A DNA stretch of 64,000 bases, taken from NCBI GenBank assembly GCA_030680415.1, contig JAUXVE010000015.1:1-64000 (forward strand). Reading direction: 5' to 3'. The notes beneath the pieces are model-generated. The model did not search any database, was not told where the DNA came from, and saw only the letters and a program-made list of their open reading frames with translations. Position numbers and translations under genes: made by a program. This document shows, one piece after another, positions 26,993 to 35,922 of this stretch (its first letter is position 1; each line of letters starts with the position of its first letter). The stretch is from Rubrivivax sp. (lineage in GTDB: Bacteria > Pseudomonadota > Gammaproteobacteria > Burkholderiales > Burkholderiaceae_C).

Positions 26993-28018
26993 TCACTGGC
27001 CGGCGAGGCGCTGCGATGCGAGGGCCGCGCCCTGGGCCAGCGCCGCCAGCTTGGCTTCGGCGACGGCGCGGCTCATCGGCGCCAGACCGCAGTTGGTGCA
27101 GGCGATGAGGTGCTCGCGCGGTACGAACTGCAGCGCGCGGGCTATCGTGTCGGCCACTTCCTCGGGCGTCTCGACCTGTTCGCTGGCGACGTCGATCACG
27201 CCCACCATCACGTCCTTGCCTTTCAGCAGCGCCATCAGCTCCGGCGGTACGTGCGAGTGCAAACACTCCAGGCTGACCTGGTCGATCGAGCTCCTTGCCA
27301 GCGCCGGGAAGACCTGCTCGTACTGGCGCCACTCCTGGCCCAGCGTGCGCTTCCAGTCGGTGTTGGCCTTGATGCCGTAGCCGTAGCAGATGTGCACCGC
27401 CGTCTTGCAGGTGAGCCCCCGGGCGGCGCGTTCCAGCGCCTGCACGCCCCACGCGGCGGCGTCGGCCATGTAGACGTTGAACGCCGGCTCGTCGAACTGG
27501 ATCACGTCCACGCCGTCGGCCTGCAGCGCCAGCGCTTCCTGGTTCAGCAATTCGGCAAAGGCGAAGGCCAGCTGGCGGCGGTCGCCGTAGTAGCGGTCGG
27601 CCACGGTGTCGACGATGGTCAGCGGGCCGGGCAGTGTGAACTTGATCTTGCGCGTGGTGTGAGCGCGCAGGAAGCGGGCCTCGGCCGCGTGCACGCTGCC
27701 CTTGAGCTTCAACGGCGCCACCACCTGCGGCACCATGGCCTTGTAGCGGTCGTTGCGGATGCCCATCTCGACCTTGTGCTCGAAGTCGATGCCCTCGACC
27801 TGCTCCAGGAAGCCGTGCACGAAATGCTGCCGGCTCTGTTCGCCATCGCCGATGACGCTCAGTCCCGCGTCTTCCTGGGCCTTGATCCACAGCAGCGTGG
27901 CGTCGAGCTTGGCCTGCGCCAGCTCGGCGCCCTGTGCCTTCCACTGCGGCCAGAGCTTTTCGGTCTCGGCCAGCCAGGCGGGTTTGGGCAGGCTGCCGGC
28001 GATGGCGGTGTCGAACAT
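26993..28018 (-). CDS. Short-form cobalamin-independent methionine synthase (MetE C-terminal domain type)
   Basis: 341 residues, about half of classical MetE and corresponding to its catalytic C-terminal barrel. The start at 28018 gives the usual MFDTAIAGSLPKPAWLAE opening; the frame is open further upstream but without family resemblance. The zinc ligands are visible: the HIC motif (VHICYGYG), Glu in SLECLHSH and Cys in ACTNCGLAP. FDEPAFNVYMADAA matches the conserved FDEP element. Such short forms methylate homocysteine, in several bacteria with a methylcobalamin protein or a DUF1852 partner as donor. No DUF1852 gene or riboswitch was seen nearby, so the donor is open. Confidence 0.88.
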   Translation of the reverse strand: MFDTAIAGSLPKPAWLAETEKLWPQWKAQGAELAQAKLDATLLWIKAQEDAGLSVIGDGEQSRQHFVHGFLEQVEGIDFEHKVEMGIRNDRYKAMVPQVVAPLKLKGSVHAAEARFLRAHTTRKIKFTLPGPLTIVDTVADRYYGDRRQLAFAFAELLNQEALALQADGVDVIQFDEPAFNVYMADAAAWGVQALERAARGLTCKTAVHICYGYGIKANTDWKRTLGQEWRQYEQVFPALARSSIDQVSLECLHSHVPPELMALLKGKDVMVGVIDVASEQVETPEEVADTIARALQFVPREHLIACTNCGLAPMSRAVAEAKLAALAQGAALASQRLAGQ

Positions 28019-28150
28019 GCGGGTCTCCGATCGGGTCGCGCAGGATAGCCCAGCCGCACCGGTCGCGCGCCGCAGCGCCTTCGTCGCCGCAAGCGCGGTG
28101 TTCGTCACGGCACGCCACGGCGGGCACCGGGGCCGTTAGGCTGCGCTCCG

Positions 28151-29446
28151 ATGCCTGCCGCCACCGCCACGGACTTTCCACCGCACCCGCTCGAGCAGCC
28201 GCTGCCGGTGGCGCTGACCGGCCGCGCCGGCGGCTGGCTGTCCGCCTACCGGCGCTACCCGGTCTTCAGTGCCGCCTGGATGCGCGGCCGCTGGCGCCTG
28301 CTGGCGGCGGTGCTGGTGCCGGTGCTGCTGCTGTCGTACCCGCTGTTCTTCGCGGCGCCGCAGGACCGGCCCTACGGCGGCCTGTTGGCGACGGCCATCG
28401 AGGTCCTCATACCGGCGCTCCTGGGCCCCTGGCTGGGCTGGCGGGTGCGGCGCCGGCAGTGGCCGCCGCGCCGCGAGGGCTGGGGCCTGGCGGGGGCGGT
28501 GGCCGTGGCGATGCTCGCCTCCGTCGGCTTCGAACTGCTGCTGGCCGAGCCGCTGAAGCAGAAGGTCGCCGAAATGACCGGCGCCGTCGACGAGCAGGGC
28601 AAGCGGCGCCGCGTCGCGATGATCGTCGGCGTCACCGTCGCGACGCCGGAGAGTGGCGCCAGCGCACCCGCGCCGCCGCCAGGCGCCTACCCGCGGGACC
28701 AGCGGTTCGTGTTGGCCGTCAATGTCACGTCGCGCGCAGCGGCCGGGTTTCTGCTGGCCGGCGGGCTGGGTCTGTTCGGCTGGCGGCGCGAGCGCCGCGG
28801 CCTGCAGTCGCTGGCGCGCGAGCGCGCACTGGTCGAGGCCGAATCGCGTCGGCGCGAGGCCGAGTTGCGGCTGTCGGTGCTGGCGGCGCAGGTGGAACCG
28901 CACTTCCTGTTCAACACGCTGGCCGGCGTGCGCAGCGCCATTGGCACCGACCCGGCGCGCGCCAGCGAGATGATCGACCGCCTGGTGGACTACCTGCGCG
29001 CCGCCATCCCGCGCCTGCGCAGCGACGGCGGCAGCGCCGCCACGCTGGCCGGCCAGCTGGACATCGTGCGCGCCTACCTGAGCCTGATGGCGGCGCGCAT
29101 GCCACGCTTGCACTGGACCATCGACGTGGCGCCCGATCTGCTGGCCGCCCCCTACCCGCCGCTGATGCTGATCTCGCTGGTCGAGAATGCCGTCAAGCAC
29201 GGCGTGGAGCCGAAGATCGGGCCGGTGCATGTCGAGGTGCGTGCCGCGCGCACGGCCGACGGCCGGCTGGAGATCACGGTCGCCGACGACGGCGCCGGCT
29301 TCGGCGCCTCCGCCAGCGGCGGCGGCCTGGGACTGGCCAACATCCGCGAACGGCTGCAGCAGATGTTCGGCGAGCGCGCCGCATTCGTACTCAAGGCCCG
29401 CCCCGAAGGCGGTGTCGCCGCCATCCTGACCTTGCCGATGGAGTGA
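28151..29446 (+). CDS. LytS-type sensor histidine kinase
   Basis: 431 residues. Membrane segments are visible at about 48-68, 78-96, 112-130 and 195-212; a charged linker holds the region between the last pair. The His_kinase domain begins near 235 and has the phospho-acceptor H251 in QVEPHFLFNTLAG. The ATPase N-box is ENAVKHGVEP, and the G-boxes are DDGAGFG and GGGLGLANIRERL. These are typical of the LytS/AlgZ family, which phosphorylates LytTR regulators. The cognate regulator starts five bases after this stop codon. The signal sensed is unknown. Confidence 0.9.
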   Translation: MPAATATDFPPHPLEQPLPVALTGRAGGWLSAYRRYPVFSAAWMRGRWRLLAAVLVPVLLLSYPLFFAAPQDRPYGGLLATAIEVLIPALLGPWLGWRVRRRQWPPRREGWGLAGAVAVAMLASVGFELLLAEPLKQKVAEMTGAVDEQGKRRRVAMIVGVTVATPESGASAPAPPPGAYPRDQRFVLAVNVTSRAAAGFLLAGGLGLFGWRRERRGLQSLARERALVEAESRRREAELRLSVLAAQVEPHFLFNTLAGVRSAIGTDPARASEMIDRLVDYLRAAIPRLRSDGGSAATLAGQLDIVRAYLSLMAARMPRLHWTIDVAPDLLAAPYPPLMLISLVENAVKHGVEPKIGPVHVEVRAARTADGRLEITVADDGAGFGASASGGGLGLANIRERLQQMFGERAAFVLKARPEGGVAAILTLPME

Positions 29447-29451
29447 CCGCC

Positions 29452-30221
29452 ATGCCCACTGCGCTGATCGCCGACGACGAAGACCTGCCCCGCGCCGAAC
29501 TGCGCCGCATGCTGGCCACGGCCTGGCCCGATCTGCGCGTGGTGGCCGAGTGCGAACATGGCCCGGCGGCGGTGGAGGCGATCGACGAACACGCGCCCGA
29601 CATCGCCTTCCTCGACATCCGCATGCCGGGCATGAGCGGCCTGGACGTGGCGCGTGCGCCAGCGGCCGCTGCCACACCGTGTTCACCACCGCCTACGACA
29701 ACCACGCCATCGCGGCCTTCGACGCCGGCGCGGTGGACTACCTGCTCAAGCCGATCGCCGCCGAGCGCCTGGCGCAGACCGTGGCGCGCTTGCGTGAACG
29801 GCTGCAGGCCGCCACCGCAGCGCCGGCGCTCGACGGCCTCGTCGAGCGCCTGGCCGCACTACTGCAGCAACGCCATGCCGCCGGCGACGCGCGCGCGCCG
29901 CTGCGCTGGGTGAGCGCCAGCGTCGGCGACACGATCAAGATGTTCGGCATCGACGAGATCGTGTTCTTCCAGAGCGACGAAAAATACACCCGCGTCGTCA
30001 CCGCACACGACGAAGCGCATGTGCGCAAGCCGCTGAAGGAGATCGCCGACGGCCTGGATCCGGACGTCTTCTGGCAGGTGCACAGGGGCGTCATCGTGCG
30101 CGCGGCCGCCATCTCGCGCGCCCAGCGCGACGAACTGGGGCGTATCACGCTGCACCTGCGCAACCACGCCGAGAAGCTGGCCGTGAGCCATGCCTACAGC
30201 TGGCGCTTCAAGCCCATGTGA
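29452..30221 (+). pseudogene. LytTR response regulator with a single frameshift in the receiver domain
   Basis: From the ATG at 29452 the frame encodes a receiver domain with D8/D9 and the phosphorylation site D55 (FLDIRMPGMSGLDVARA), then shifts near 29655-29672. The continuation is in the next frame: GRCHTVFTTAYDNHAIAAFD and DYLLKPI complete the receiver. An intact LytTR DNA-binding domain follows (IKMFGIDEIVFFQSDEKYTR to HAYSWRFKPM). One extra base in the GC-rich run would restore a normal protein of about 256 residues. Because both halves are perfectly conserved, this is either a very recent mutation or a base-calling error. Its partner is the LytS-type kinase immediately upstream. Confidence 0.8.
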
Positions 30222-30265
30222 TGTGCAGACGAAGCCCAACGGCGGCAGCGGCGCGGCATGAGTTT

Positions 30266-30295
30266 CTCCCTCTCCCGCCCAGGCGGGAGAGGGAG
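30266..30295. repeat. Dispersed palindrome, CCCTCTCCCGC family (copy 2)
   Basis: A perfect 14-bp inverted repeat, CTCCCTCTCCCGCC at 30266-30279 and GGCGGGAGAGGGAG at 30282-30295, with a 2-base loop. It shares its core with the hairpin at 2934-2957. It lies between the convergent ends of the LytTR gene and the carboxyltransferase gene and could act as a bidirectional transcription barrier, although there is no T tract. Confidence 0.75.
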
Positions 30296-30326
30296 TGAAT
30301 GACCGCGATCGCAAGCATGCCCCGCA

Positions 30327-32156
30327 TCACCAGGTGTCGATGAAGCCACGCCGCGGCGGCAGCGGCGTGGTGCAGGCGCTGGCCAGCACGCGCGCCAGCC
30401 AGGGGCGGGTCTGGGCGGGGTCGATGACGTCGTCGATCTCCAGGTGGCTGGCCATGTTCAGCGCCTGGCCGCGCGCCACCGCTTCGGCCAGCAGGCGCTG
30501 GAACAGGGTCTCTCGCTCGGCCTCGGGTGCGGCCTGCAGTTCCTTGCGAAAACCCAGCCTGACCGCGCCTTCCAGCCCCATGGCGCCGAACTCGCCGCTG
30601 GGCCAGGCGCAGGTCGCCACCGGGGCGTGGAAGTGGCCGCCGGTGAGCGCCATCGCGCCCAGGCCGTAGCCGCGGCGCAGCACCACGCTGGCCACCGGCA
30701 CGCGCAGCGCCGCGGCGCCCACGAACAGCCGTGCGGCGTGGCGCACCATCGCCGTCCTCTCGCTGTCGGGCCCGACCATGAAACCCGGGGTGTCGACGAA
30801 GCTCACCAGCGGCAGGCCGTGCGCGTCGGCCAGTTGCATGAAACGCGCGAGCTTGTCGCAGGCCGCGGCGTCGAGCGCGCCGCCCAGGTGGTGCGGCTGG
30901 CTCGCCGCCACGGCGACGGCGCGGCCTTCGAGGCGAGCGATGGCGGTGACGACCCCGGTGCCGAATTCGCGCCGCAGTTCGATCACGCTGGCGGCGTCCA
31001 TCACCGTCTCGACGATGCGGCGCGGGTCGTACAACGCATTGCGGTTTTCGGGTAGTGCGTGGCGCAGGCTCAGTGCGTTGCCGCCGGCCGCTGCGGCTTC
31101 GGCCGCCACACCGCCCAGGCAGGCCAGCAGTTGCCGCGCCGCGGCGCCGGCAGCGGCTTCGTCGGCCACGCGCAGGTCGACGACGCCGGCCGCCGCGAGC
31201 ACGGGCACCGGGCCGACGTCGTCGGCGGCGACGCGGCCCAAGCCGCCGCCTTCGATCATCGCCGGCCCGCCCAGCCCCAGGCTGCTGCCCTCGGTGGCGA
31301 TGATGACGTCGCAACATCCGAGCAGCGCCGCGTTGCCGGCGAAGCAGCGCCCGGCCACGATGCCGATCAGCGGCACCTGGCCCGACAGCGCCGCCAGGCT
31401 GCGGAAGGTGAGACAGTCCAGCCCTGCCACGCCCAGCCAGTCGACATCGCCCGGCCGGCCGCCGCCGCCTTCGGCCCACAGCACCAGCGGCCAGCGGTGG
31501 CGCGCCGCCAGCGCCAACAGGCGGTCGCTCTTGGCGTGGTTGAAGACGCCCTGCGTGCCGGCGAGCACGGTGTAGTCGTAGGCCATCACCGCCACCGCGC
31601 GCCCGGCCACGGTGCCGGTGCCGGTGACCAAGCCGTCGGCCGGCGTGGCGCGCTGCAGGTCGTCCAGGCTGCGGCGGCTGCGCTGTGCCGCCACGGCCAG
31701 CGCGCCGTACTCGGTGAAGCTGCCGGGGTCCAGCAGCTCGGCGATGTTCTCGCGTGCCATGCGCCGGCCGGCGGCGTGCCGGCGGGCCACGACCTCGGGC
31801 CGTGCGGCGTCCTGCGTCTGCGCCTGGCGCGCCAGCACGGCCTGCAGGTTGGGGCGCGGCACGGCGGGGTCGCTTGCCGGCGGCGGCAGGGCAGACCCGG
31901 AGGCAGCGCCGGCGGCAGCGCCGGCCTCGAACTCGATCAGGGCCGTGCCGGCGGGTACCACGTCGCCCACCGCACAGGCGACCGCGTGCACGCGGCCGGC
32001 CTGCGGCGCCGCCAGCGGCACTTCCATCTTCATCGCTTCCTGCACGAGCAGCGTCTGCCCGGCGGCCACCGCCTGCCCGGCCTGCACCTCGATGCCGATC
32101 ACCGCCCCGTGCACCGTGGCCTGCAGCCACATCCGCCCTCGCCCCGCCTGCGCCAT
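30327..32156 (-). CDS. Biotin-dependent acyl-CoA carboxyltransferase with fused biotinyl domain
   Basis: 609 residues from the ATG at 32156. The N-terminal biotin/lipoyl domain carries EAMKMEV with K43 as the biotinylation site. A carboxyltransferase of the propionyl/methylcrotonyl-CoA type fills residues 110-600, with its two crotonase-fold halves visible (ENIAELLDPGSFTEYGALAV; later VSFVDTPGFMVGPDSERT and RRGYGLGAMALTGG). The C-terminal motif AQTRPWLARVLAS is also family-like. Biotinyl and carboxyltransferase domains are usually on separate chains. No biotin carboxylase gene is in the window, so that partner must be elsewhere. It ends the minus-strand catabolic cluster; the substrate is unknown. 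Confidence 0.82.
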   Translation of the reverse strand: MAQAGRGRMWLQATVHGAVIGIEVQAGQAVAAGQTLLVQEAMKMEVPLAAPQAGRVHAVACAVGDVVPAGTALIEFEAGAAAGAASGSALPPPASDPAVPRPNLQAVLARQAQTQDAARPEVVARRHAAGRRMARENIAELLDPGSFTEYGALAVAAQRSRRSLDDLQRATPADGLVTGTGTVAGRAVAVMAYDYTVLAGTQGVFNHAKSDRLLALAARHRWPLVLWAEGGGGRPGDVDWLGVAGLDCLTFRSLAALSGQVPLIGIVAGRCFAGNAALLGCCDVIIATEGSSLGLGGPAMIEGGGLGRVAADDVGPVPVLAAAGVVDLRVADEAAAGAAARQLLACLGGVAAEAAAAGGNALSLRHALPENRNALYDPRRIVETVMDAASVIELRREFGTGVVTAIARLEGRAVAVAASQPHHLGGALDAAACDKLARFMQLADAHGLPLVSFVDTPGFMVGPDSERTAMVRHAARLFVGAAALRVPVASVVLRRGYGLGAMALTGGHFHAPVATCAWPSGEFGAMGLEGAVRLGFRKELQAAPEAERETLFQRLLAEAVARGQALNMASHLEIDDVIDPAQTRPWLARVLASACTTPLPPRRGFIDTW

Positions 32157-32245
32157 GCCTGCCCCCTGCCCGGCGACCCCCGTCGCCGCTGGCGCATTGT
32201 GCTGCGCCGGCGGCCGCGGCCCCGGGTCAGGCGTCTCGCCGGCGC

Positions 32246-32947
32246 TCAGGCCCTGCGCTGGCTGGCCGCGTAGCGGGCCTTGGTGGCCTCGTCGGGCGGG
32301 TACAGCCCCGGCAAGGGCCGGCCGGTCTTGACCTCGTCCACCACCCAGGCCTCGAAGCGTTCCTGCTCCACCGCCTGCGGCACCACTTCGGCGAGCAGGG
32401 CCTGCGGGACGACCACGGCGCCGTCGCGGTCGGCGACGATGGTGTCGCCCGGGAACACCGCCACGCCACCGCAGCCCACCGGCTCCTGCCAGCCGACGAA
32501 GACGAGCCCGGCCACCGACGGCGGCGCCGCGGTGCCGCCGGCCCAGGTGGGCAGGCCGCTGTCGAGCACGCCCTGCAGGTCGCGCACCGCGCCGTCGGTG
32601 ACCAGTGCGGCCACCTGCCGCGCCGCCATGCGGGCGCACAGGATGTCGCCGAAGTTGCCGGCGTCGCGCACGCCCATCGCGTCGACCACGGCCACGCAGC
32701 CGGCCGGCATGTCCTCGATGGCGGCGCGCGTCGAGCGCGGCGACGCCCAGGCGGCCGTCGTCGCCATGTCCTCGCGCGCAGGCACGAAGCGCAAGGTGAA
32801 GGCGGGGCCGACGATGCGCTGCACGTCGGTATGCAAGGGCGCCGGGCCGCGCAGCCAGACATTGCGCAGCCCCATCTTCAGCAGCACGGTGGTCAGCGTG
32901 GCGGTGGAGACGTGGCCGTCGCGCAGGGTCTTCCAGAGGTCGGTCAT
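32246..32947 (-). CDS. RraA-like/HMG aldolase-family protein
   Basis: 233 residues. The fold signatures are VGPAFTLRF, GDILCARMAARQVAALVTDG followed by AVRD (the substrate/metal loop of class II pyruvate aldolases), and the C-terminal FPGDTIVADRDGAVVVPQ. Family members include RraA, an inhibitor of RNase E, and 4-hydroxy-4-methyl-2-oxoglutarate or 4-carboxy-4-hydroxy-2-oxoadipate aldolases. The longer length and the catabolic neighbours favour an aldolase. In protocatechuate 4,5-cleavage such an aldolase catalyses the last step, which would fit a quinate-to-protocatechuate cluster; this is inference. Confidence 0.8.
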   Translation of the reverse strand: MTDLWKTLRDGHVSTATLTTVLLKMGLRNVWLRGPAPLHTDVQRIVGPAFTLRFVPAREDMATTAAWASPRSTRAAIEDMPAGCVAVVDAMGVRDAGNFGDILCARMAARQVAALVTDGAVRDLQGVLDSGLPTWAGGTAAPPSVAGLVFVGWQEPVGCGGVAVFPGDTIVADRDGAVVVPQALLAEVVPQAVEQERFEAWVVDEVKTGRPLPGLYPPDEATKARYAASQRRA

Positions 32948-33017
32948 GGGGTGGGGTTCCTGGTTGCCAAAGGCGCCAGCGTAGCGCGTACCGGTGCCCG
33001 GCGACCGTGCACCGCGT

Positions 33018-33920
33018 TCAGCCCTTGCGCGCGGGTCTCAGGCGCATCCGTCCGGGCAACGGGACCGAGCGGCGCAGCACGTCTTCGCCCAGCCACTGCG
33101 CCGCGGTGCGGGCGCGCCGGGCCACCAGAGGCGGCGGCAGCTGCCAGTGGTCGTCGTTGACGACCTCGAAGCTCCAGTCGCCGCGGAAGCCCAGCGCGGC
33201 CAGCCGCAGCACCAGCGCGGCGACCTGTTCGCTGTGGGCGCCCTCGCCGGGGAACACCGGCCCGTGCGTCATCGCGCCCGCTGCGTCCCCCGTGGGCCCG
33301 CCGGCATCGAGGACATCGGCCAGCCGCACGACGAAGATCTTCTGCGGCTCGATGAAATCCAGGTCCTCCAGCGAGATGCTTCCCAGCGCCGTGTGCAGGC
33401 CGTCGATCGCCAGGCCCAGGTTCGGCATGTCGGCGCGGTAGACCGCGTCCCAGGCGCCGAAACAGTCGCGCACCGTGTGGCCCCCGCTGGCGCCTTCGTA
33501 GGCCACCTTCAGGCCCAGCGGCACGGCCAGCACCGCGAGCTTGCGCAGGTCGCGTGCGATGGCCGGCAGGTCCTGCGCCGCCGCCCTGTGACTCGACGAG
33601 GACACCAGCAACATCGGGGCACCGACCGCGTGTGCCATCTGCAACAGCGCCTTGGCGATCTCCAGCTTGTGGGCGTGCTGCCGTCCCGACAGGCCCTCGA
33701 AGTCGCGCAGCCACTGCAAGCCGTTGACGCGCAGGCCGCTGGCCTGGACGGCGCGCGCCGCCCCCTCCACGCCGCCGGGGTGGCGGGCGACGTCGCCGGC
33801 GTCGAGCATCACGCGCGTGAAGCCGGCGTCGCGGATGCCCGCCAGCCGGGCCTCCAGCGGCCCGGCCAGCGTCACGGCGGCGATGCCGAAGTCGTCGATG
33901 TTGCCGGTGCTCCGCGTCAT
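33018..33920 (-). CDS. AP-endonuclease-fold sugar isomerase, probable 3-dehydroshikimate dehydratase
   Basis: 300 residues from the ATG at 33920, which overlaps the stop codon of the upstream gene as ATGA. It is a TIM barrel of the xylose-isomerase-like family: GIAAVTLAGPLEARLAGIRDAG at the start, then GLKVAYEGASGGHTVRDC with a Glu ligand, PNLGLAIDGLHTAL with an Asp/His pair, and FPGEGAHSE. These match bacterial 3-dehydroshikimate dehydratases of the AsbF/QuiC1 class. Together with the type I dehydroquinase upstream it would convert 3-dehydroquinate to protocatechuate. The HPPD-like domain fused to QuiC1 in pseudomonads is a separate gene here, just upstream. Confidence 0.78.
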   Translation of the reverse strand: MTRSTGNIDDFGIAAVTLAGPLEARLAGIRDAGFTRVMLDAGDVARHPGGVEGAARAVQASGLRVNGLQWLRDFEGLSGRQHAHKLEIAKALLQMAHAVGAPMLLVSSSSHRAAAQDLPAIARDLRKLAVLAVPLGLKVAYEGASGGHTVRDCFGAWDAVYRADMPNLGLAIDGLHTALGSISLEDLDFIEPQKIFVVRLADVLDAGGPTGDAAGAMTHGPVFPGEGAHSEQVAALVLRLAALGFRGDWSFEVVNDDHWQLPPPLVARRARTAAQWLGEDVLRRSVPLPGRMRLRPARKG

Positions 33921-34826
33921 GGCGCGGGCCCGCGATGCGCTGCGTCCGGCGCCGGGGCGTCGTGCACGAGCTCGAACATCACGCTGTCCATCCAGCGCTG
34001 TGTCAGTGCCCCGTTCTCGTTGCTGTGCACCTCGCCGCCTTCGAAGAAATCGACACCGCGCGCACGCAGCGCTGCCACGGCGGCCGGCACGCTGGGCGTG
34101 CCCAGGCCGATGCGCTGCAGCATCTCCTCGCACTCGACGTCGACGAGCTCCGGCACGGGCTCCACCAGCTGCAGGTAGAAGCTCTTGCACGGGCTGGCCA
34201 GGATCTTGCCGTTGGGCATGATGCCGAAGCGCTGGTCGTCGGGAAGCTCGGCGAAGCCGAAGAGCTCGCGGTAGAACTCGCACCAGTCGTCCATGCGGTC
34301 GACGTCGATGTACTGCACGATGCCGAACCAGTGCAGCCCGGCCACGGCCGGCGGGTGCTGGTCGACCTCGGGGATCGGCACGAAGTCGACGCTCCAGATC
34401 GAGAACTCGCGGTAGCGGTCGACGAAGTAGATGCGGCTCGCGCCCACGCCGTGGATGGCGGGGATGTTGAGCTCCATGACCTCGACGTGGGTCGGCACCG
34501 CCCAGGCGCCACGCTCCAGCGCGCGCGCAGGCCGCCGCCGCATCGCGAACGCGCAAGGCCACGGCCGCGATCACCGGCGTCTCGGCGGGCACGATGCTGC
34601 CCGCTCGCCCACCGCCGTGGGCGTTGACGACGACGTTCATCTCGCCCTGGCGATAGAGCAACACTTCGCGCGAGCGGTGCCGCGCTATGGGGCGAAAGCC
34701 CATGGCCTCGAGCACCTGGCCCAGGGCCTGCGGGCGCGAGGTCGCGTACTCGATGAATTCGATACCGTCCAGGCCCAGCGGGTTGCTCGGGTGGGACTGG
34801 GTCTCGCGGTCGATCGTTTGCGTCAT
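33917..34826 (-). pseudogene. HPPD-like (4-hydroxyphenylpyruvate dioxygenase family) protein, frameshifted
   Basis: The frame starting at 34826 (MTQTIDRETQSHPSNPLGLD, then IEFIEYATSRPQALGQVLE) encodes the N-terminal VOC half. It shifts at about 34515-34530 in a GCGCGCGC run. The continuation in the next frame begins ALERGAWAVPTHVEVMELNI and runs through GLHWFGIVQYIDVDRMDDWC, GKILASPCKSFYLQLVEPVP and DSVMFELVHD, ending at 33917. One added base would restore a protein of about 303 residues. True HPPD is longer (about 350); the gene order suggests the accessory HPPD-like domain seen in 3-dehydroshikimate dehydratases of the QuiC1 type. The mutation may be real or a consensus error in the repeat. 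Confidence 0.72.
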
Positions 34827-34977
34827 GGGGACTCCGACAAGGCAGGAACGGCACCAGCCCGTGCCGCGGCCGTCGGCCGCGGTCGGTCATACCCTCCGAC
34901 ACCGCGGCCCCGACATCGGGCACCGCCTGGCCGCAGTTTACGGGCCTGCGGGTCGTCGTCGCGCTTGTGGACGACGC

Positions 34978-35922
34978 TCAGGCCGGCCAGCGTGGCTGCA
35001 CCCAGCCCTTGGGCAGCCCGGCCTCTGGCGTCATGCCGTAGACCGGCTCGCCGGGCAGGCCCTTTTTCAGCGGCGCGCGCGCGGCGATGAGTATTTCCAG
35101 ATCGACGCCGGTGCGCACGCCCATGGCCTCGAACATGAAGACGAGATCCTCGGTGACGACGTTGCCCGATGCGCCCGGGGCGTAGGGGCAGCCGCCGAGG
35201 CCGCCCAGCGACGAGTCGAAGGTGCGCACGCCGACGTCGTAGGCCGCGAGGCAGTTGGCCAGCCCGAGCCCGCGCGTGTTGTGCATGTGGGCGGCGCCGG
35301 TGTGCTCGCCGATCACGGCGCGCACCTTGTTGAACAAGCGCCGCACCTGGGCCGGGTTGGCCATGCCGGTGGTGTCGGACAGCCCGGCCTCGTCGACACC
35401 GGCGGCGACGGCCTCGCCGGCCATCCAGACCACGTCGTCGTCGCTGACCTCGCCCTGGATCGTGCAGCCGAATGCCGTGGAGATACCGGCCTCGACCTTC
35501 ACGCCGGGCGCGATCTCGTCGCGCAGGCGGACGATGGCGCGGATCTGCTCGATCATCTGCTCGCGCGTCATGCGCACATTGGCCATCATGTGCGCGGCGC
35601 TGGCCGAGGCCGGGATGGTCAGCTTGTGCACCCCGGCGCGCAGCGCGGCCTCGGCGCCGCGCAGGTTGGGCACCAGCGCCATCACCGTCACGCCCGGATG
35701 CGTCAGCGCGTGCCTCACCACTTCGGCGGCGTCGGCCATCTGCGGCAGCAGCCTGGCCGGCACGAACGAGCAGACCTCGATCTCGCGCAGGCCCGCGGCC
35801 ACCAGCGCGTCGATCCAGACGAACTTGTCGGCGGTCGGCATCACGGCCTTGACCGACTGCAGGCCGTCGCGGGGGCCGACTTCACTGATCAGCACCTCGG
35901 GCTGGGTGGCGGTCGCTTTCAT
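34978..35922 (-). CDS. Hydroxymethylglutaryl-CoA lyase-family protein
   Basis: 314 residues. The family signatures are ISEVGPRDGLQSVKAVMPTA, VPNLRGAEAALRAGV, DTTGMANPAQVRRLF, HMHNTRGLGLANCLAAYDVG (metal-binding HxHN) and SLGGLGGCPYAPGASGNV with the catalytic Cys. Members cleave 3-hydroxy-3-methylglutaryl-CoA or related thioesters into acetyl-CoA and a ketoacid. The ATG overlaps the stop of the aroD-like gene as ATGA, so both are co-translated. It is odd beside a shikimate-type pathway; with the biotin carboxyltransferase it would suit degradation of a branched acyl-CoA, so two routes may be combined here. Confidence 0.88.
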   Translation of the reverse strand: MKATATQPEVLISEVGPRDGLQSVKAVMPTADKFVWIDALVAAGLREIEVCSFVPARLLPQMADAAEVVRHALTHPGVTVMALVPNLRGAEAALRAGVHKLTIPASASAAHMMANVRMTREQMIEQIRAIVRLRDEIAPGVKVEAGISTAFGCTIQGEVSDDDVVWMAGEAVAAGVDEAGLSDTTGMANPAQVRRLFNKVRAVIGEHTGAAHMHNTRGLGLANCLAAYDVGVRTFDSSLGGLGGCPYAPGASGNVVTEDLVFMFEAMGVRTGVDLEILIAARAPLKKGLPGEPVYGMTPEAGLPKGWVQPRWPA

